From CAMAVH01 sp046297835 (GTDB lineage Bacteria; Pseudomonadota; Alphaproteobacteria; SMXQ01), in the NCBI GenBank assembly GCA_046297835.1, contig JBKBHI010000002.1, forward strand, positions 186,001 through 250,000: a DNA stretch of 64,000 nucleotides, read 5' to 3'. Below, piece after piece: positions 28,301-35,832 of the stretch; position 1 is the stretch's first letter, and each line of letters starts with the position of its first letter. The notes under the pieces were generated by a model, which was given only the letters and a program-made list of their open reading frames with translations, made no database searches and was not told the origin of the DNA. A program made the position numbers and the translations under genes.

Positions 28301-28794
28301 GCCAGCCGCTCCAGCCGCGCCGGCCAATCGCCGCCGCCCGCGAGGCGCGCGGCGCGGCCCGTGCCGTCCAGCGCCAGATGCAGATGCAGCGCGCGGCGCG
28401 GCAGATAGGGGCCGAGCCGTTCGGGCCATTCGATCAGCGAGATCGCGTCGGCGAACGCTTCCTCGACGCCCAGTTCGAGCGCGTCGTCGGGCTTGTCGAG
28501 CCGGTAGAGATCGAAATGCCAGATCGCCGGGTCGGCCATGTCGTAAATCTGCGCCAGGGTGAAGGTCGGGCTCGGCACGTCGCCGACGGGTTCGCCGGCC
28601 ATTTCGCCGCGCGCGGCGATGAAGGCGCGGGCGAAAGCGGTCTTGCCGGCGCCGAGCGGCCCGTGCAGCGCGATCACGTCGCCCGCCGCCGCCAGACGCG
28701 CGAGCGCGGCGGCCAAGCTTTCGGTCGCGGCAAGGTCGGCGAGCGCGAAGGACAAGCCGCCCTCGGGAACGCGCGTGGGAGATGGCAGGACCAT
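28297..28794 (-). CDS. tsaE: tRNA threonylcarbamoyladenosine biosynthesis ATPase TsaE
   Basis: TsaE is the P-loop ATPase that drives t6A formation at position 37 of ANN-decoding tRNAs with TsaB/TsaD. The 165-aa protein has HGPLGAGKTAFARAF (Walker A), SPTFTLAQIYD, WHFDLYRLD and LIEWPERLGPYLP. The start is the ATG at 28794 (MVLPSPTR); the N-terminal domain then reads FALADLAATESLAAALA. It opens the overlapping tsaE-amgK-murU-addB-addA unit, 62 nt after the upstream hypothetical gene. Confidence 0.93.
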   Translation of the reverse strand: MVLPSPTRVPEGGLSFALADLAATESLAAALARLAAAGDVIALHGPLGAGKTAFARAFIAARGEMAGEPVGDVPSPTFTLAQIYDMADPAIWHFDLYRLDKPDDALELGVEEAFADAISLIEWPERLGPYLPRRALHLHLALDGTGRAARLAGGGDWPARLERLA

Positions 28795-28856
28795 GGCTTG
28801 GTTGTAGCCGCCGCCCGGCGCGCCAGCAACATCGGGGCGCAAGGTGGGCCGCAAGG

Positions 28857-29504
28857 TCAGGCCATGGCCAACTGACGCTTGATCGCTGCGGCGGCGCGCG
28901 TCTTGCCGTCCGCCGTTCCGTCCAGGATCACGATATCGACGCATTCGTCGGCCGCCGAGAAGCCCCAGAGGTCGGCGCCCTCCTGCACGATCACGGCGAT
29001 CTCGCCGGCCCGCGCGCGCGGCGCGAGGTTGAGCGCGGCGAAATTGCGCATGTCGTCGCAGGTCGGGAAATCGCCGATCAGCTTGCGCGCCTTGGCGTCG
29101 CCCGCCGCGCCCTTGTGGTGGTAGGGCAGCAGGAAAATCTCCGAGACATGCGCCTGCAGACGCGCGCGCGGCGCGACGCCCTTGAGCGCGGCGGCGAAAC
29201 CGGCGCTTTCGGGATGGTCCTTGAAGGCGGGATCGAGCAGCAGATGCGGCGTGCGGCCCAGGAGATTGATCTTGAGCGCCTGGCGAAAGGCGGCCGAGCC
29301 CTTTTCGTAATCGGCGATCGGCTTGGACATCGGCGGCGCGAGGCGCAGCAGAAAGACCTTGGACTGGAACATGTCGCCGCGCCACGGCTGCGGCATCAGG
29401 TCGAACGGCAGCGGATAGGGCTTGCGGACGTAGAAGCCGTCTTCGGCATGAACGAACGGCGGCTCGGCGTAATCGCCGCCCCAAAACTTGATCAGACGGT
29501 CCAC
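28857..29504 (-). CDS. Hypothetical protein, possibly uracil-DNA-glycosylase-fold-like
   Basis: A 215-aa soluble protein. The GTG at 29504 is chosen because AGGAG lies 8 nt upstream (spacer CTTCC region) and the product starts VDRLIKFWGGDY; no ATG with a site exists nearby. Visible features are WRGDMFQSKVFLLRLAPPM, LLLDPAFKDHPESAGF and IFLLPYHHKG. This order loosely recalls UDG-like proteins, which have a LNPG-type loop and a P(Y/F)HxK segment, but the catalytic residues cannot be assigned, so the fold is a weak guess. It may share the promoter region with the divergent fpr gene. Confidence 0.6.
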   Translation of the reverse strand: MDRLIKFWGGDYAEPPFVHAEDGFYVRKPYPLPFDLMPQPWRGDMFQSKVFLLRLAPPMSKPIADYEKGSAAFRQALKINLLGRTPHLLLDPAFKDHPESAGFAAALKGVAPRARLQAHVSEIFLLPYHHKGAAGDAKARKLIGDFPTCDDMRNFAALNLAPRARAGEIAVIVQEGADLWGFSAADECVDIVILDGTADGKTRAAAAIKRQLAMA

Positions 29505-29647
29505 GGGAAGCTCCTGGCCAACGCGTTGATTGTCGGGATTTTTCGCGATTATCCCCGCCCTGGCCTGGCCCCTCAAGCCGGTTGTATTTGACGGCCCGCG
29601 AGGCCATGTTATGGCCGCTTTTCCGCGTTTTGAGGAGATTTCCCGCC

Positions 29648-30694
29648 GTGACCGAGACCGCCGCGACCGAAAACGTCGAGACCGAAAGCGCCGAGACCGA
29701 TGTCGCCATCATCGGCGCCGGCCCCGTCGGCCTGTTCGCCATTTTCGAATGCGGCATGCTCAAGCTGCGCTGCCACGTGATCGACGCGCTCGACATGGTC
29801 GGCGGCCAATGCACCGCGCTCTATCCGGAAAAGCCGATCTACGACATCCCGGGCCATCCCGCCATCGACGCCGCCGACCTGATCGACAAGCTCGCCGAAC
29901 AGGCTGCGCCGTTCAAGCCGACGTTCCATCTCGGCCAGCAGGTGATGACGCTGGCGAAAAGCGCGGACGGATTCGATCTCGGCCTGTCGGGCGGCGGCAA
30001 GGTCCGCGCCAAGGCGGTGATCGTCGCCGGCGGCTGCGGCGCCTTCGGCCCCAATCGCCCGCCGCTCGAAAACCTCGAGTCTTACGAAGGCAAGAGCGTG
30101 TTCTACATGGTCAAGCGCCGCGAGGAGCTGCGCGGCAAGCGCGTGGTGATCGCCGGTGGCGGCGATTCCGCCGTCGATTGGGCCATCGCGCTGGCCGGCG
30201 TGGCGGCGAAAGTGATGGTCGTGCACCGGCGCGACAAGTTCCGCGCCGCGCCGGAGATGGCCGCGCGGCTGAAAGCGCTGGCCGACGCGGGCGAGATCGA
30301 GCTCGTCGTGCCCTATCAGCTCTCGGCGCTCGAAGGCGCGAACGGCCAACTTTCGGCCGTGATCGTCAAAGACCTCGACGACAAGGCGCGCAAGCTGGAG
30401 GCCGACGTGCTGCTGCCGTTCTTCGGCCTCGCCATGAACCTCGGCCCCATCGCCGACTGGGGCCTCGGCGTCGAGAAGAACCACATCAACGTCGAGCAGG
30501 CGACGTGCCAGACCTCCGTGCCCGGCATCTTCGCCATCGGCGACATCGCCCATTATCCCGGCAAGCTGAAGTTGATCCTGTCGGGCTTCGCCGAAGCCGC
30601 CGCGGCGGCGCATGGCGCGCACGCCGTCGCCCATCCCGGCGAGACGCTGCATTTCGAATATTCGACGACGAGCGGCGTGCCCGGCTCCGCGTAG
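29648..30694 (+). CDS. Ferredoxin--NADP(+) reductase, thioredoxin-reductase-like type
   Basis: A 348-aa flavoprotein with two dinucleotide folds: FAD site DVAIIGAGPVGLFA near residues 20-33 and NADP site VVIAGGGDSAVDWAIAL near residue 160. The YumC-type signature GGQCTALYPEKPIYDIPGHP follows the first fold. No CxxC redox pair is present, which separates it from thioredoxin reductases. The GTG at 29648 is preferred because GAGGAG lies 10 nt upstream. The last codons (GSA-stop) lie inside the first unit of the downstream 48-nt repeat array. Confidence 0.88.
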   Translation: MTETAATENVETESAETDVAIIGAGPVGLFAIFECGMLKLRCHVIDALDMVGGQCTALYPEKPIYDIPGHPAIDAADLIDKLAEQAAPFKPTFHLGQQVMTLAKSADGFDLGLSGGGKVRAKAVIVAGGCGAFGPNRPPLENLESYEGKSVFYMVKRREELRGKRVVIAGGGDSAVDWAIALAGVAAKVMVVHRRDKFRAAPEMAARLKALADAGEIELVVPYQLSALEGANGQLSAVIVKDLDDKARKLEADVLLPFFGLAMNLGPIADWGLGVEKNHINVEQATCQTSVPGIFAIGDIAHYPGKLKLILSGFAEAAAAAHGAHAVAHPGETLHFEYSTTSGVPGSA

Positions 30695-30844
30695 CGGAGC
30701 CTTCTGATTAGTCAGCACGCCTTGGCGTGCGGCTCCGCGTAGCGGAGCCTTCTGATTAGTCAGCACGCCTTGGCGTGCGGCTCGGCGTAGCCGAGCCTTC
30801 TGATTAGTCAGCGCGCCTTGGCGTGCGGCTTCGCATAGCGGAGC
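30683..30844. repeat. 48-nt tandem repeat of nested palindromes between convergent genes
   Basis: Units begin at 30683, 30731 and 30779, with a partial fourth at 30827. Each unit holds three dyads: GGCTCCGC-GTA-GCGGAGCC, CTGA-TTAG-TCAG and GCACGCC-TT-GGCGTGC. Unit 3 reads GGCTCGGC-GTA-GCCGAGCC, a paired C-to-G and G-to-C change that keeps the 8-bp stem; its last dyad has a change tolerated as G-U. The fpr stop codon lies in unit 1, and the divL stop is 9 nt beyond the array. It may act as a two-way transcription end. Confidence 0.92.
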
Positions 30845-30852
30845 TTGATCGT

Positions 30853-33393
30853 CTATTCCGCCGCCGGCTTGGCGACGTCTTCGGGCTGCGCGATCTGCGC
30901 CGCCGGCTGCAGCGGCAGGCGGCAAGAAACGACGGTGCCCTGCCCCGGCGTCGAGACCAGCTCGATGCGCCCACCGTGCAGCTCGATGAAGCTTTTGACC
31001 AGCGACAGGCCGATGCCGAGGCCGGAGGCGCGGTTGGCGTTGCCGCCGCGCTCGAATTTCTCGAACACGCGGGCTTGGTCTTCCGGCGCGATGCCGAGGC
31101 CGGAGTCGGCGACCGAGAGGATCAGTTCGCCCTCCTCCCAACGCGCGCCGAGCACGATCTCGCCGCCGCCCGCCATATATTTCATGGCGTTGCTCACCAG
31201 GTTGAACAGCGCCTGACGCAAGCGGCGCTCGTCGGCCATGACCACGCCGATGCCGGCCGGACAATCCAGCTCCAGCGCCGCGCCCTGGTTGCGCGCGCGG
31301 TCGCGCGCCAGGGTGAAGACGCTGAACATCACGCTATGGATGTTCACCGGCTTGAGGTCGAGCGATAGGCGGCCGGCCTCGATCAGCGCCAGATCGAGAA
31401 TGTCGTCGATCAGCGCCAGAAGCTGGCGCGAGGATTCGAGGATGCCGCGGGCATATTCGGTCTGGCGGTCGTTCATCGCGCCGAAATACTGGTTCGCCAG
31501 AATCTCGGTGAAGCCGATGATCGTGTTGAGCGGCGTGCGCAGCTCGTAGGAGACGTTGGTGATGAACTCCGACTTGAGGTTGTCGGCCGCTTCCAGCGCC
31601 TCGTTGCGCTCGCGCAGGGCGCGCTCGACGTTGGCGCTGTCGGTGACGTCGAGATAGCTGAACATGGTCGCGCCGTCCGGCAGCGGCACGCTGTTGTAGT
31701 CGAGCACCGTGCCGTCGCTGCGGCGGAACACGCCGCCGCGCGCCACATGGTCGGTGGCGCGCGAAGCGAGCAGCTTCTTGTAGCCGTCCCACTCGCCCTC
31801 GTGCGGGAACTGCTCCTTGGCCGCCTCGACGATGTCGGCGACGCGCGGCTCGCCCGCCAGGAAGGCCGCCGGCAGCTTCCACATATTGGCGAAGGCGTTG
31901 TTGTGCAGCTTCAGGCGGCCGTCGGCGCCGAACACGGCGACGGCGGCGTGCAGATTGTCGAGCGTCTCGCGCTGGACGGCGATCAGCGTGTTGTAGGAGC
32001 GCTCCAGCGTGAGGCGGTCGGTGACGTCCTCGATGGTGTAGAGCAGGCCGCCGAGCGGATGGGGATAGATCACCGTGCGCAGGACGCGCTCATCCGGCAG
32101 ATAGAGCAGCTCCTCGCGCGGCTCGATCAGCGAGGTGTAGAGCGCCAGGCGCTCCTTCTTGTAAGCCTGGAAATCGGCCTGCTCGGGCAGGCGGCGACGC
32201 GCGCGCAATTCCTCCAGCAACGCGCCGTGCGTCGGGGCGCTTGCGACCCAATCCTCCTCCAGCCCCCAGAGGTGGCTGAAGGCGGAATTGGCGAACAGCA
32301 CGCGCGTGTCCGGCCCGTAGATGACGATGGCGGTGCCGAGCTTTTCCAGCACGTCGGCATGGGCGGCGATGTGGCGCGCCAATTCGGCGCGCGTCTCCTC
32401 GGTCGCCGTGCGGTCCACGGCGAAGCCGGCGAGATGGCCGCCATCGATCGGCGTTTCGGTGATTTCCAGCAGGCGGCGCGCGCCGCCGATCACGACATGA
32501 AGCTGGCCGCTCCGCGGCTGGCCGCTCGACGCCGCGCTCGCCGACAGATCGCGGATCCATTCGAGCCGCGCGCCGACCAGCTCGCGCTGAGCCGCGATGG
32601 CGATGTCCGGCGTCTCGGCCTCGACGGCGCGGGCATAGGCGCGGTTGCAGGCGAGCAGCACGCCGTCGGCGCGGCGCAGCCAGACCGGCGCGTCGAGCGC
32701 GTCGAACATTTCGGCGAACAGCCGCGCCTGACCTTCGGCGGCGGCCATGCCGGCCGAATGGCGCAGGCGCTCCTGCTCGCGCTGATCGACGTCGTGCAGC
32801 CACAGGACGGAGGCGAGCGTCCCGCCGGTGGGCGCCGGGCTGCCGGTGATTTCGCAGGTCTTGCCGTTGATCCGCAGCGTCAGCGAGAAGCCGGTGCGCT
32901 CCTGGCGCAGCCGCTCGACCGCTTGCGCCAGCCGCTCGCGGTCGGCTTCGGCAATCAGGCGCAAGAGCGCGCCGTAGGTCAGCGGCTCGTCGGCGAGATA
33001 GAGGCCAACGACATTGGCCAGTTCGGGCCCGGCGATCCATTCGCCCGCCGCGGTCCAGCCGGCATGGGCGCCGGGCGCGACGGTGAGCGCGTCGTCGCGC
33101 GCGGCGAGCGCGACGCGCAGGCCGGCCGCCTCGCTCGCCAATTCGCTGGCGCGGCGGCGCTGGCGGCTCCAGGCGACGCCCTCGGCGATCACCGCGCCGG
33201 CGCACAGCGCCAGCAACGCCCAGGGCGCGACGCTGCCGAGCAGCGCGCCGAGATCGCCCGCGCTTTGCGCGGCGGCGGGATGCGGCAGGAGCAGGCCGGG
33301 AGACGACAGCGCGAGCGCCCGCGCCGCGCCGCGCGCGCGGCGGCCCGGACGGGCGAAAGCCGTCATGGAAAGGTTTAGAACGCCGCGAACCAT
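30853..33393 (-). CDS. divL: DivL-like PAS-domain pseudo-histidine kinase (phosphoacceptor His replaced by Tyr)
   Basis: An 846-aa membrane sensor. One transmembrane helix lies around residues 55-74 (VAPWALLALCAGAVIAEG). Several PAS domains follow between about 110 and 590, then a HisKA-like dimerisation helix and a full HATPase (NLVSNAMKYM, DSGLGIAPEDQ, GLGIGLSLVKSFIELHGG). At the phosphoacceptor position the motif is SYELRTPLN with Tyr616 (codon 31548-31546) instead of His. This substitution is the hallmark of Caulobacter DivL, which controls CckA through DivK. It follows ahcY on the same strand. The start at 33393 has GGGGGA upstream, held in a hairpin. Confidence 0.85.
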   Translation of the reverse strand: MVRGVLNLSMTAFARPGRRARGAARALALSSPGLLLPHPAAAQSAGDLGALLGSVAPWALLALCAGAVIAEGVAWSRQRRRASELASEAAGLRVALAARDDALTVAPGAHAGWTAAGEWIAGPELANVVGLYLADEPLTYGALLRLIAEADRERLAQAVERLRQERTGFSLTLRINGKTCEITGSPAPTGGTLASVLWLHDVDQREQERLRHSAGMAAAEGQARLFAEMFDALDAPVWLRRADGVLLACNRAYARAVEAETPDIAIAAQRELVGARLEWIRDLSASAASSGQPRSGQLHVVIGGARRLLEITETPIDGGHLAGFAVDRTATEETRAELARHIAAHADVLEKLGTAIVIYGPDTRVLFANSAFSHLWGLEEDWVASAPTHGALLEELRARRRLPEQADFQAYKKERLALYTSLIEPREELLYLPDERVLRTVIYPHPLGGLLYTIEDVTDRLTLERSYNTLIAVQRETLDNLHAAVAVFGADGRLKLHNNAFANMWKLPAAFLAGEPRVADIVEAAKEQFPHEGEWDGYKKLLASRATDHVARGGVFRRSDGTVLDYNSVPLPDGATMFSYLDVTDSANVERALRERNEALEAADNLKSEFITNVSYELRTPLNTIIGFTEILANQYFGAMNDRQTEYARGILESSRQLLALIDDILDLALIEAGRLSLDLKPVNIHSVMFSVFTLARDRARNQGAALELDCPAGIGVVMADERRLRQALFNLVSNAMKYMAGGGEIVLGARWEEGELILSVADSGLGIAPEDQARVFEKFERGGNANRASGLGIGLSLVKSFIELHGGRIELVSTPGQGTVVSCRLPLQPAAQIAQPEDVAKPAAE

Positions 33394-33399
33394 GCTGTT

Positions 33400-33431
33400 C
33401 CCCCGGCGCGCAGTTTAAGTGCGCGCCGGGG
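33400..33431 (-). promoter_or_regulatory. 12-bp hairpin covering the divL ribosome-binding site
   Basis: On the minus strand CCCCGGCGCGCA-(7 nt)-TGCGCGCCGGGG ends 7 nt before the divL ATG. Its 3' arm is the G-run that should serve as Shine-Dalgarno. No T-run follows, so it is a poor ahcY terminator. It could restrict divL translation or act as an RNA-end barrier. Confidence 0.5.
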
Positions 33432-33480
33432 CCGGAACAAGCGGCCCAAAGGGCTGAGCCTGGGCCTTAAAGGCCTGGCC

Positions 33481-34893
33481 TTAGTAGCGGTACTGCTCGG
33501 GCTTGAACGGGCCGTTCGCCGGCAGACCGAGATATTCCGCCTGCTTGGGCGTCAGCTTGGTCAGCTTGGCGCCGACCTTGGCGAGATGCAGCGCCGCGAC
33601 CTTCTCGTCGAGATGCTTGGGCAGCGTGTAGACCTTCTTCTGGTACTTACCAGGATTGGTCCACAGTTCGAGCTGCGCCAACGTCTGGTTGGTGAAGGAG
33701 GCGCTCATCACGAAGCTCGGATGGCCGGTGGCGCAGCCGAGGTTCACCAGGCGGCCCTGGGCGAGCAGGATGATGCGATGGCCGTCGGGGAACTCGACCT
33801 CGTCGACCTGCGGCTTCACTTCGTGCCACTTCAGGTTCTTCAGGCCGGCGACCTGGATCTCGCTGTCGAAGTGGCCGATGTTGCAGACGATGGCGCGGTC
33901 CTTCATCTGACGCATGTGCTCGACGGTGATGACGTCGAGATTGCCGGTCGCGGTGACGAAAATGTCGCCCTTCGGCGCGGCCTCTTCCATCGTCACGACT
34001 TCATAGCCTTCCATCGCCGCCTGCAGCGCGCAGATCGGGTCGATCTCGGTGACGAGCACGCGCGCGCCGGAGCTGCGGAGCGAGGCCGCCGAACCCTTGC
34101 CGACGTCGCCGAAGCCGGCGACCACGGCGACCTTGCCCGACATCATGACGTCGGTGGCGCGGCGGATGCCGTCGACCAGGCTTTCGCGGCAGCCGTAGAG
34201 ATTGTCGAACTTCGACTTGGTGACCGAATCGTTGACGTTGATGGCCGGCCACAGCAGCTTGCCGTCCTTCTCCATCTGATAGAGGCGATGCACGCCGGTC
34301 GTCGTCTCTTCGGTGACGCCGCGGATCGATTCGGCGAGCTTCTTGTAGTAGCCCGGCTTCTCTTTCACGCGCTTGGCGATCGCCGCGTAGAGCACTTCCT
34401 CTTCTTCGTTGGTCGGCTTGGAGACGACCGACAGATCGGTCTCGGCGCGCAGGCCGAGATGGACGAGCAGCGTCGCGTCGCCGCCGTCGTCGAGGATCAT
34501 GTTCGGCGCGCCGCCGTCGGCCCATTCGAAGATGCGGTGGGTATATTCCCAGTAATCCACCAGGCTCTCGCCCTTCACGGCGAAGACGGGGATGCCGGCG
34601 GCGGCGATGGCCGCGGCGGCGTGATCCTGGGTCGAATAGATGTTGCACGACGCCCAGCGGATGTCGGCGCCGAGATGGGCCAGCGTCTCGATCAGCACGG
34701 CGGTCTGGATCGTCATGTGCAGCGAGCCGGCGATGCGCGCGCCCTTGAGCGGCTTCTTGTCGCCGTATTCGGCGCGCAGCGCCATCAGGCCGGGCATTTC
34801 CGTCTCGGCGATGTTCAATTCGCGGCGGCCCCAATCGGCGAGGCCCATGTCGGCCACTTTGAATTCGCTCGCGCTCAACGTCTTACTGCTCAC
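33481..34893 (-). CDS. ahcY: Adenosylhomocysteinase (SAH hydrolase)
   Basis: AhcY splits S-adenosylhomocysteine into adenosine and homocysteine, keeping methylation going. The protein is about 470 aa, the usual bacterial length with the roughly 40-residue insertion (here around EEEEVLYAAIAKRVKEKPGYYKK). It shows LHMTIQTAVLIETL, NIYSTQDHAAAAI, the NAD-binding VVAGFGDVGKGSAA, and the C-terminal LGLPANGPFKPEQYRY that completes the neighbouring active site. The GTG at 34893 is favoured by AGGAG upstream. An AT-rich palindromic operator overlaps its promoter. Confidence 0.96.
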   Translation of the reverse strand: MSSKTLSASEFKVADMGLADWGRRELNIAETEMPGLMALRAEYGDKKPLKGARIAGSLHMTIQTAVLIETLAHLGADIRWASCNIYSTQDHAAAAIAAAGIPVFAVKGESLVDYWEYTHRIFEWADGGAPNMILDDGGDATLLVHLGLRAETDLSVVSKPTNEEEEVLYAAIAKRVKEKPGYYKKLAESIRGVTEETTTGVHRLYQMEKDGKLLWPAINVNDSVTKSKFDNLYGCRESLVDGIRRATDVMMSGKVAVVAGFGDVGKGSAASLRSSGARVLVTEIDPICALQAAMEGYEVVTMEEAAPKGDIFVTATGNLDVITVEHMRQMKDRAIVCNIGHFDSEIQVAGLKNLKWHEVKPQVDEVEFPDGHRIILLAQGRLVNLGCATGHPSFVMSASFTNQTLAQLELWTNPGKYQKKVYTLPKHLDEKVAALHLAKVGAKLTKLTPKQAEYLGLPANGPFKPEQYRY

Positions 34894-34971
34894 GGAAGGC
34901 TCCTGATGATGGGGGATGGAACGGAGGCCGTAGCCCCGGACCGAAGCCGCTATTAGACGCCGGCCGGTCAC

Positions 34972-35020
34972 ATATAAAGTCAGATTTATATTTATATATA
35001 AAGGTTTAGAGATACATCAA
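34972..35020 (-). promoter_or_regulatory. ahcY promoter with overlapping palindromic operators
   Basis: On the minus strand TTGATG (35020-35015) and TATATA (34998-34993, 16-nt spacing) form a plausible sigma-70-type promoter. The -10 lies inside a dyad array: ATATAAA-(6)-TTTATAT at 34972-34991 and TTTATAT-(4)-ATATAAA at 34985-35002. This AT-rich island is striking in a GC-rich genome. The half-site resembles, from memory, those of ArsR-family (SahR-like) methionine-cycle repressors. Confidence 0.6.
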
Positions 35021-35025
35021 GGCTT

Positions 35026-35052
35026 AATAAAAGCCCGTCGATTCAACGGGCT
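35026..35052 (-). terminator. Intrinsic terminator after ptsH
   Basis: On the minus strand AGCCCGT-(7 nt)-ACGGGCT is followed by TTTATT. It ends the chvI-chvG-hprK-rapZ-EIIA-ptsH run before the ahcY promoter. Confidence 0.75.
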
Positions 35053-35083
35053 AAGCGGTGCTCGGAACGGCGCTCGCCGGATT

Positions 35084-35407
35084 CTATTCCTCTTCGTCGA
35101 AGCGGTTCTCGACCAAAGCCGCCAGAGCGGCCAGCGCTTCCTTGGCCTGGCGGCCGTCGGTCTGGATGCAGAGCGCGCTGCCGGGGCCGGCGGCGAGCAT
35201 CATCAGCCCCATGATCGAGCGGCCCGACACGCTGGTGCCGTCGCTCGCCGCCATGCAGCGTTCGGCCGACACGCGCACGGCGGCGTCGAAGCCGCCGGCG
35301 GTCTTGACGAACTTGGCGGCGGCGCGGGCGTGCAAGCCGCGCTTGTTGACGACCTCGACCGTGCGCTGGAACTTGCCGGCCTGGCCTGGGGGGACCGTGT
35401 CGCTCAT
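35084..35407 (-). CDS. ptsH: HPr phosphocarrier protein
   Basis: A 107-aa HPr with a roughly 15-residue N-terminal extension. The phosphorylatable His26 lies in NKRGLHARAAAKFV, and the regulatory Ser64 in SGRSIMGLMML, the site used by HPr kinase encoded three genes upstream. Downstream sequence ALAALAALVENRFDEEE gives an acidic tail. It overlaps the EIIA stop by 4 nt (ATGA). No EI gene or EIIBC transporter is in the window, so a regulatory role is more likely than sugar uptake. Confidence 0.93.
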   Translation of the reverse strand: MSDTVPPGQAGKFQRTVEVVNKRGLHARAAAKFVKTAGGFDAAVRVSAERCMAASDGTSVSGRSIMGLMMLAAGPGSALCIQTDGRQAKEALAALAALVENRFDEEE

Positions 35408-35832
35408 CGCCGCGACTTCTCGCGCTCGGCCGGCGCGTCGGCGAGCAGGCTGGAGGCGACATTGATGTATTTGCGCCCCGCCTCCTGCACGGCGGTGACG
35501 GCCTGCACGAGCGGCAGGCTGTCGCGCACGCTGGCGAACTTGATCAGCATCGGCAGATTGACCCCGGCGATGACCTCGACGCCCGATTCGCTCATCACCG
35601 AGATGGCGAGATTGGACGGCGTGCCGCCGAACATGTCGGTCATCAGCACGACGCCGGCGCCGCTGTCGACCTTGGCAACGGCGGCGACGATGTCGGCGCG
35701 GCGGCGCTCCATATCGTCCTCCGGTCCGATGGAAATGGCGACGCAATCCTGCTGCGGCCCCACCACATGCTCCAGGGCGGCGACGAACTCCTCGGCCAAA
35801 CGGCCGTGAGTCACCAACACCAGTCCGATCAT
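35404..35832 (-). CDS. PTS EIIA component, mannose/fructose family
   Basis: A 142-aa EIIA-Man domain protein with the phosphoacceptor His9 in LVLVTHGRLAEEF, the MTDMFGGTPSNLA signature near residue 65, and GVNLPMLIKFASVRDSL. It overlaps rapZ and ptsH by 4 nt on both sides. In alphaproteobacteria this protein accepts phosphate from HPr and usually lacks partner IIB/IIC/IID subunits, as here; its targets are regulatory and mostly unproven. Confidence 0.9.
   Translation of the reverse strand: MIGLVLVTHGRLAEEFVAALEHVVGPQQDCVAISIGPEDDMERRRADIVAAVAKVDSGAGVVLMTDMFGGTPSNLAISVMSESGVEVIAGVNLPMLIKFASVRDSLPLVQAVTAVQEAGRKYINVASSLLADAPAEREKSRR

Noticed and set aside
30683..30844. CRISPR array
   Set aside because: Units are contiguous repeats without unique spacers, and no cas gene is present. 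The same holds for 42627-42767.
31747..33378. 543-codon plus-strand frame opposite divL
   Set aside because: Antisense to a complete kinase gene; no recognisable domain or ribosome-binding site.
34894..35042. SAH or SAM riboswitch before ahcY
   Set aside because: The leader is short and contains an AT-rich dyad and a promoter. I could not find the conserved pseudoknot core of SAH riboswitches.
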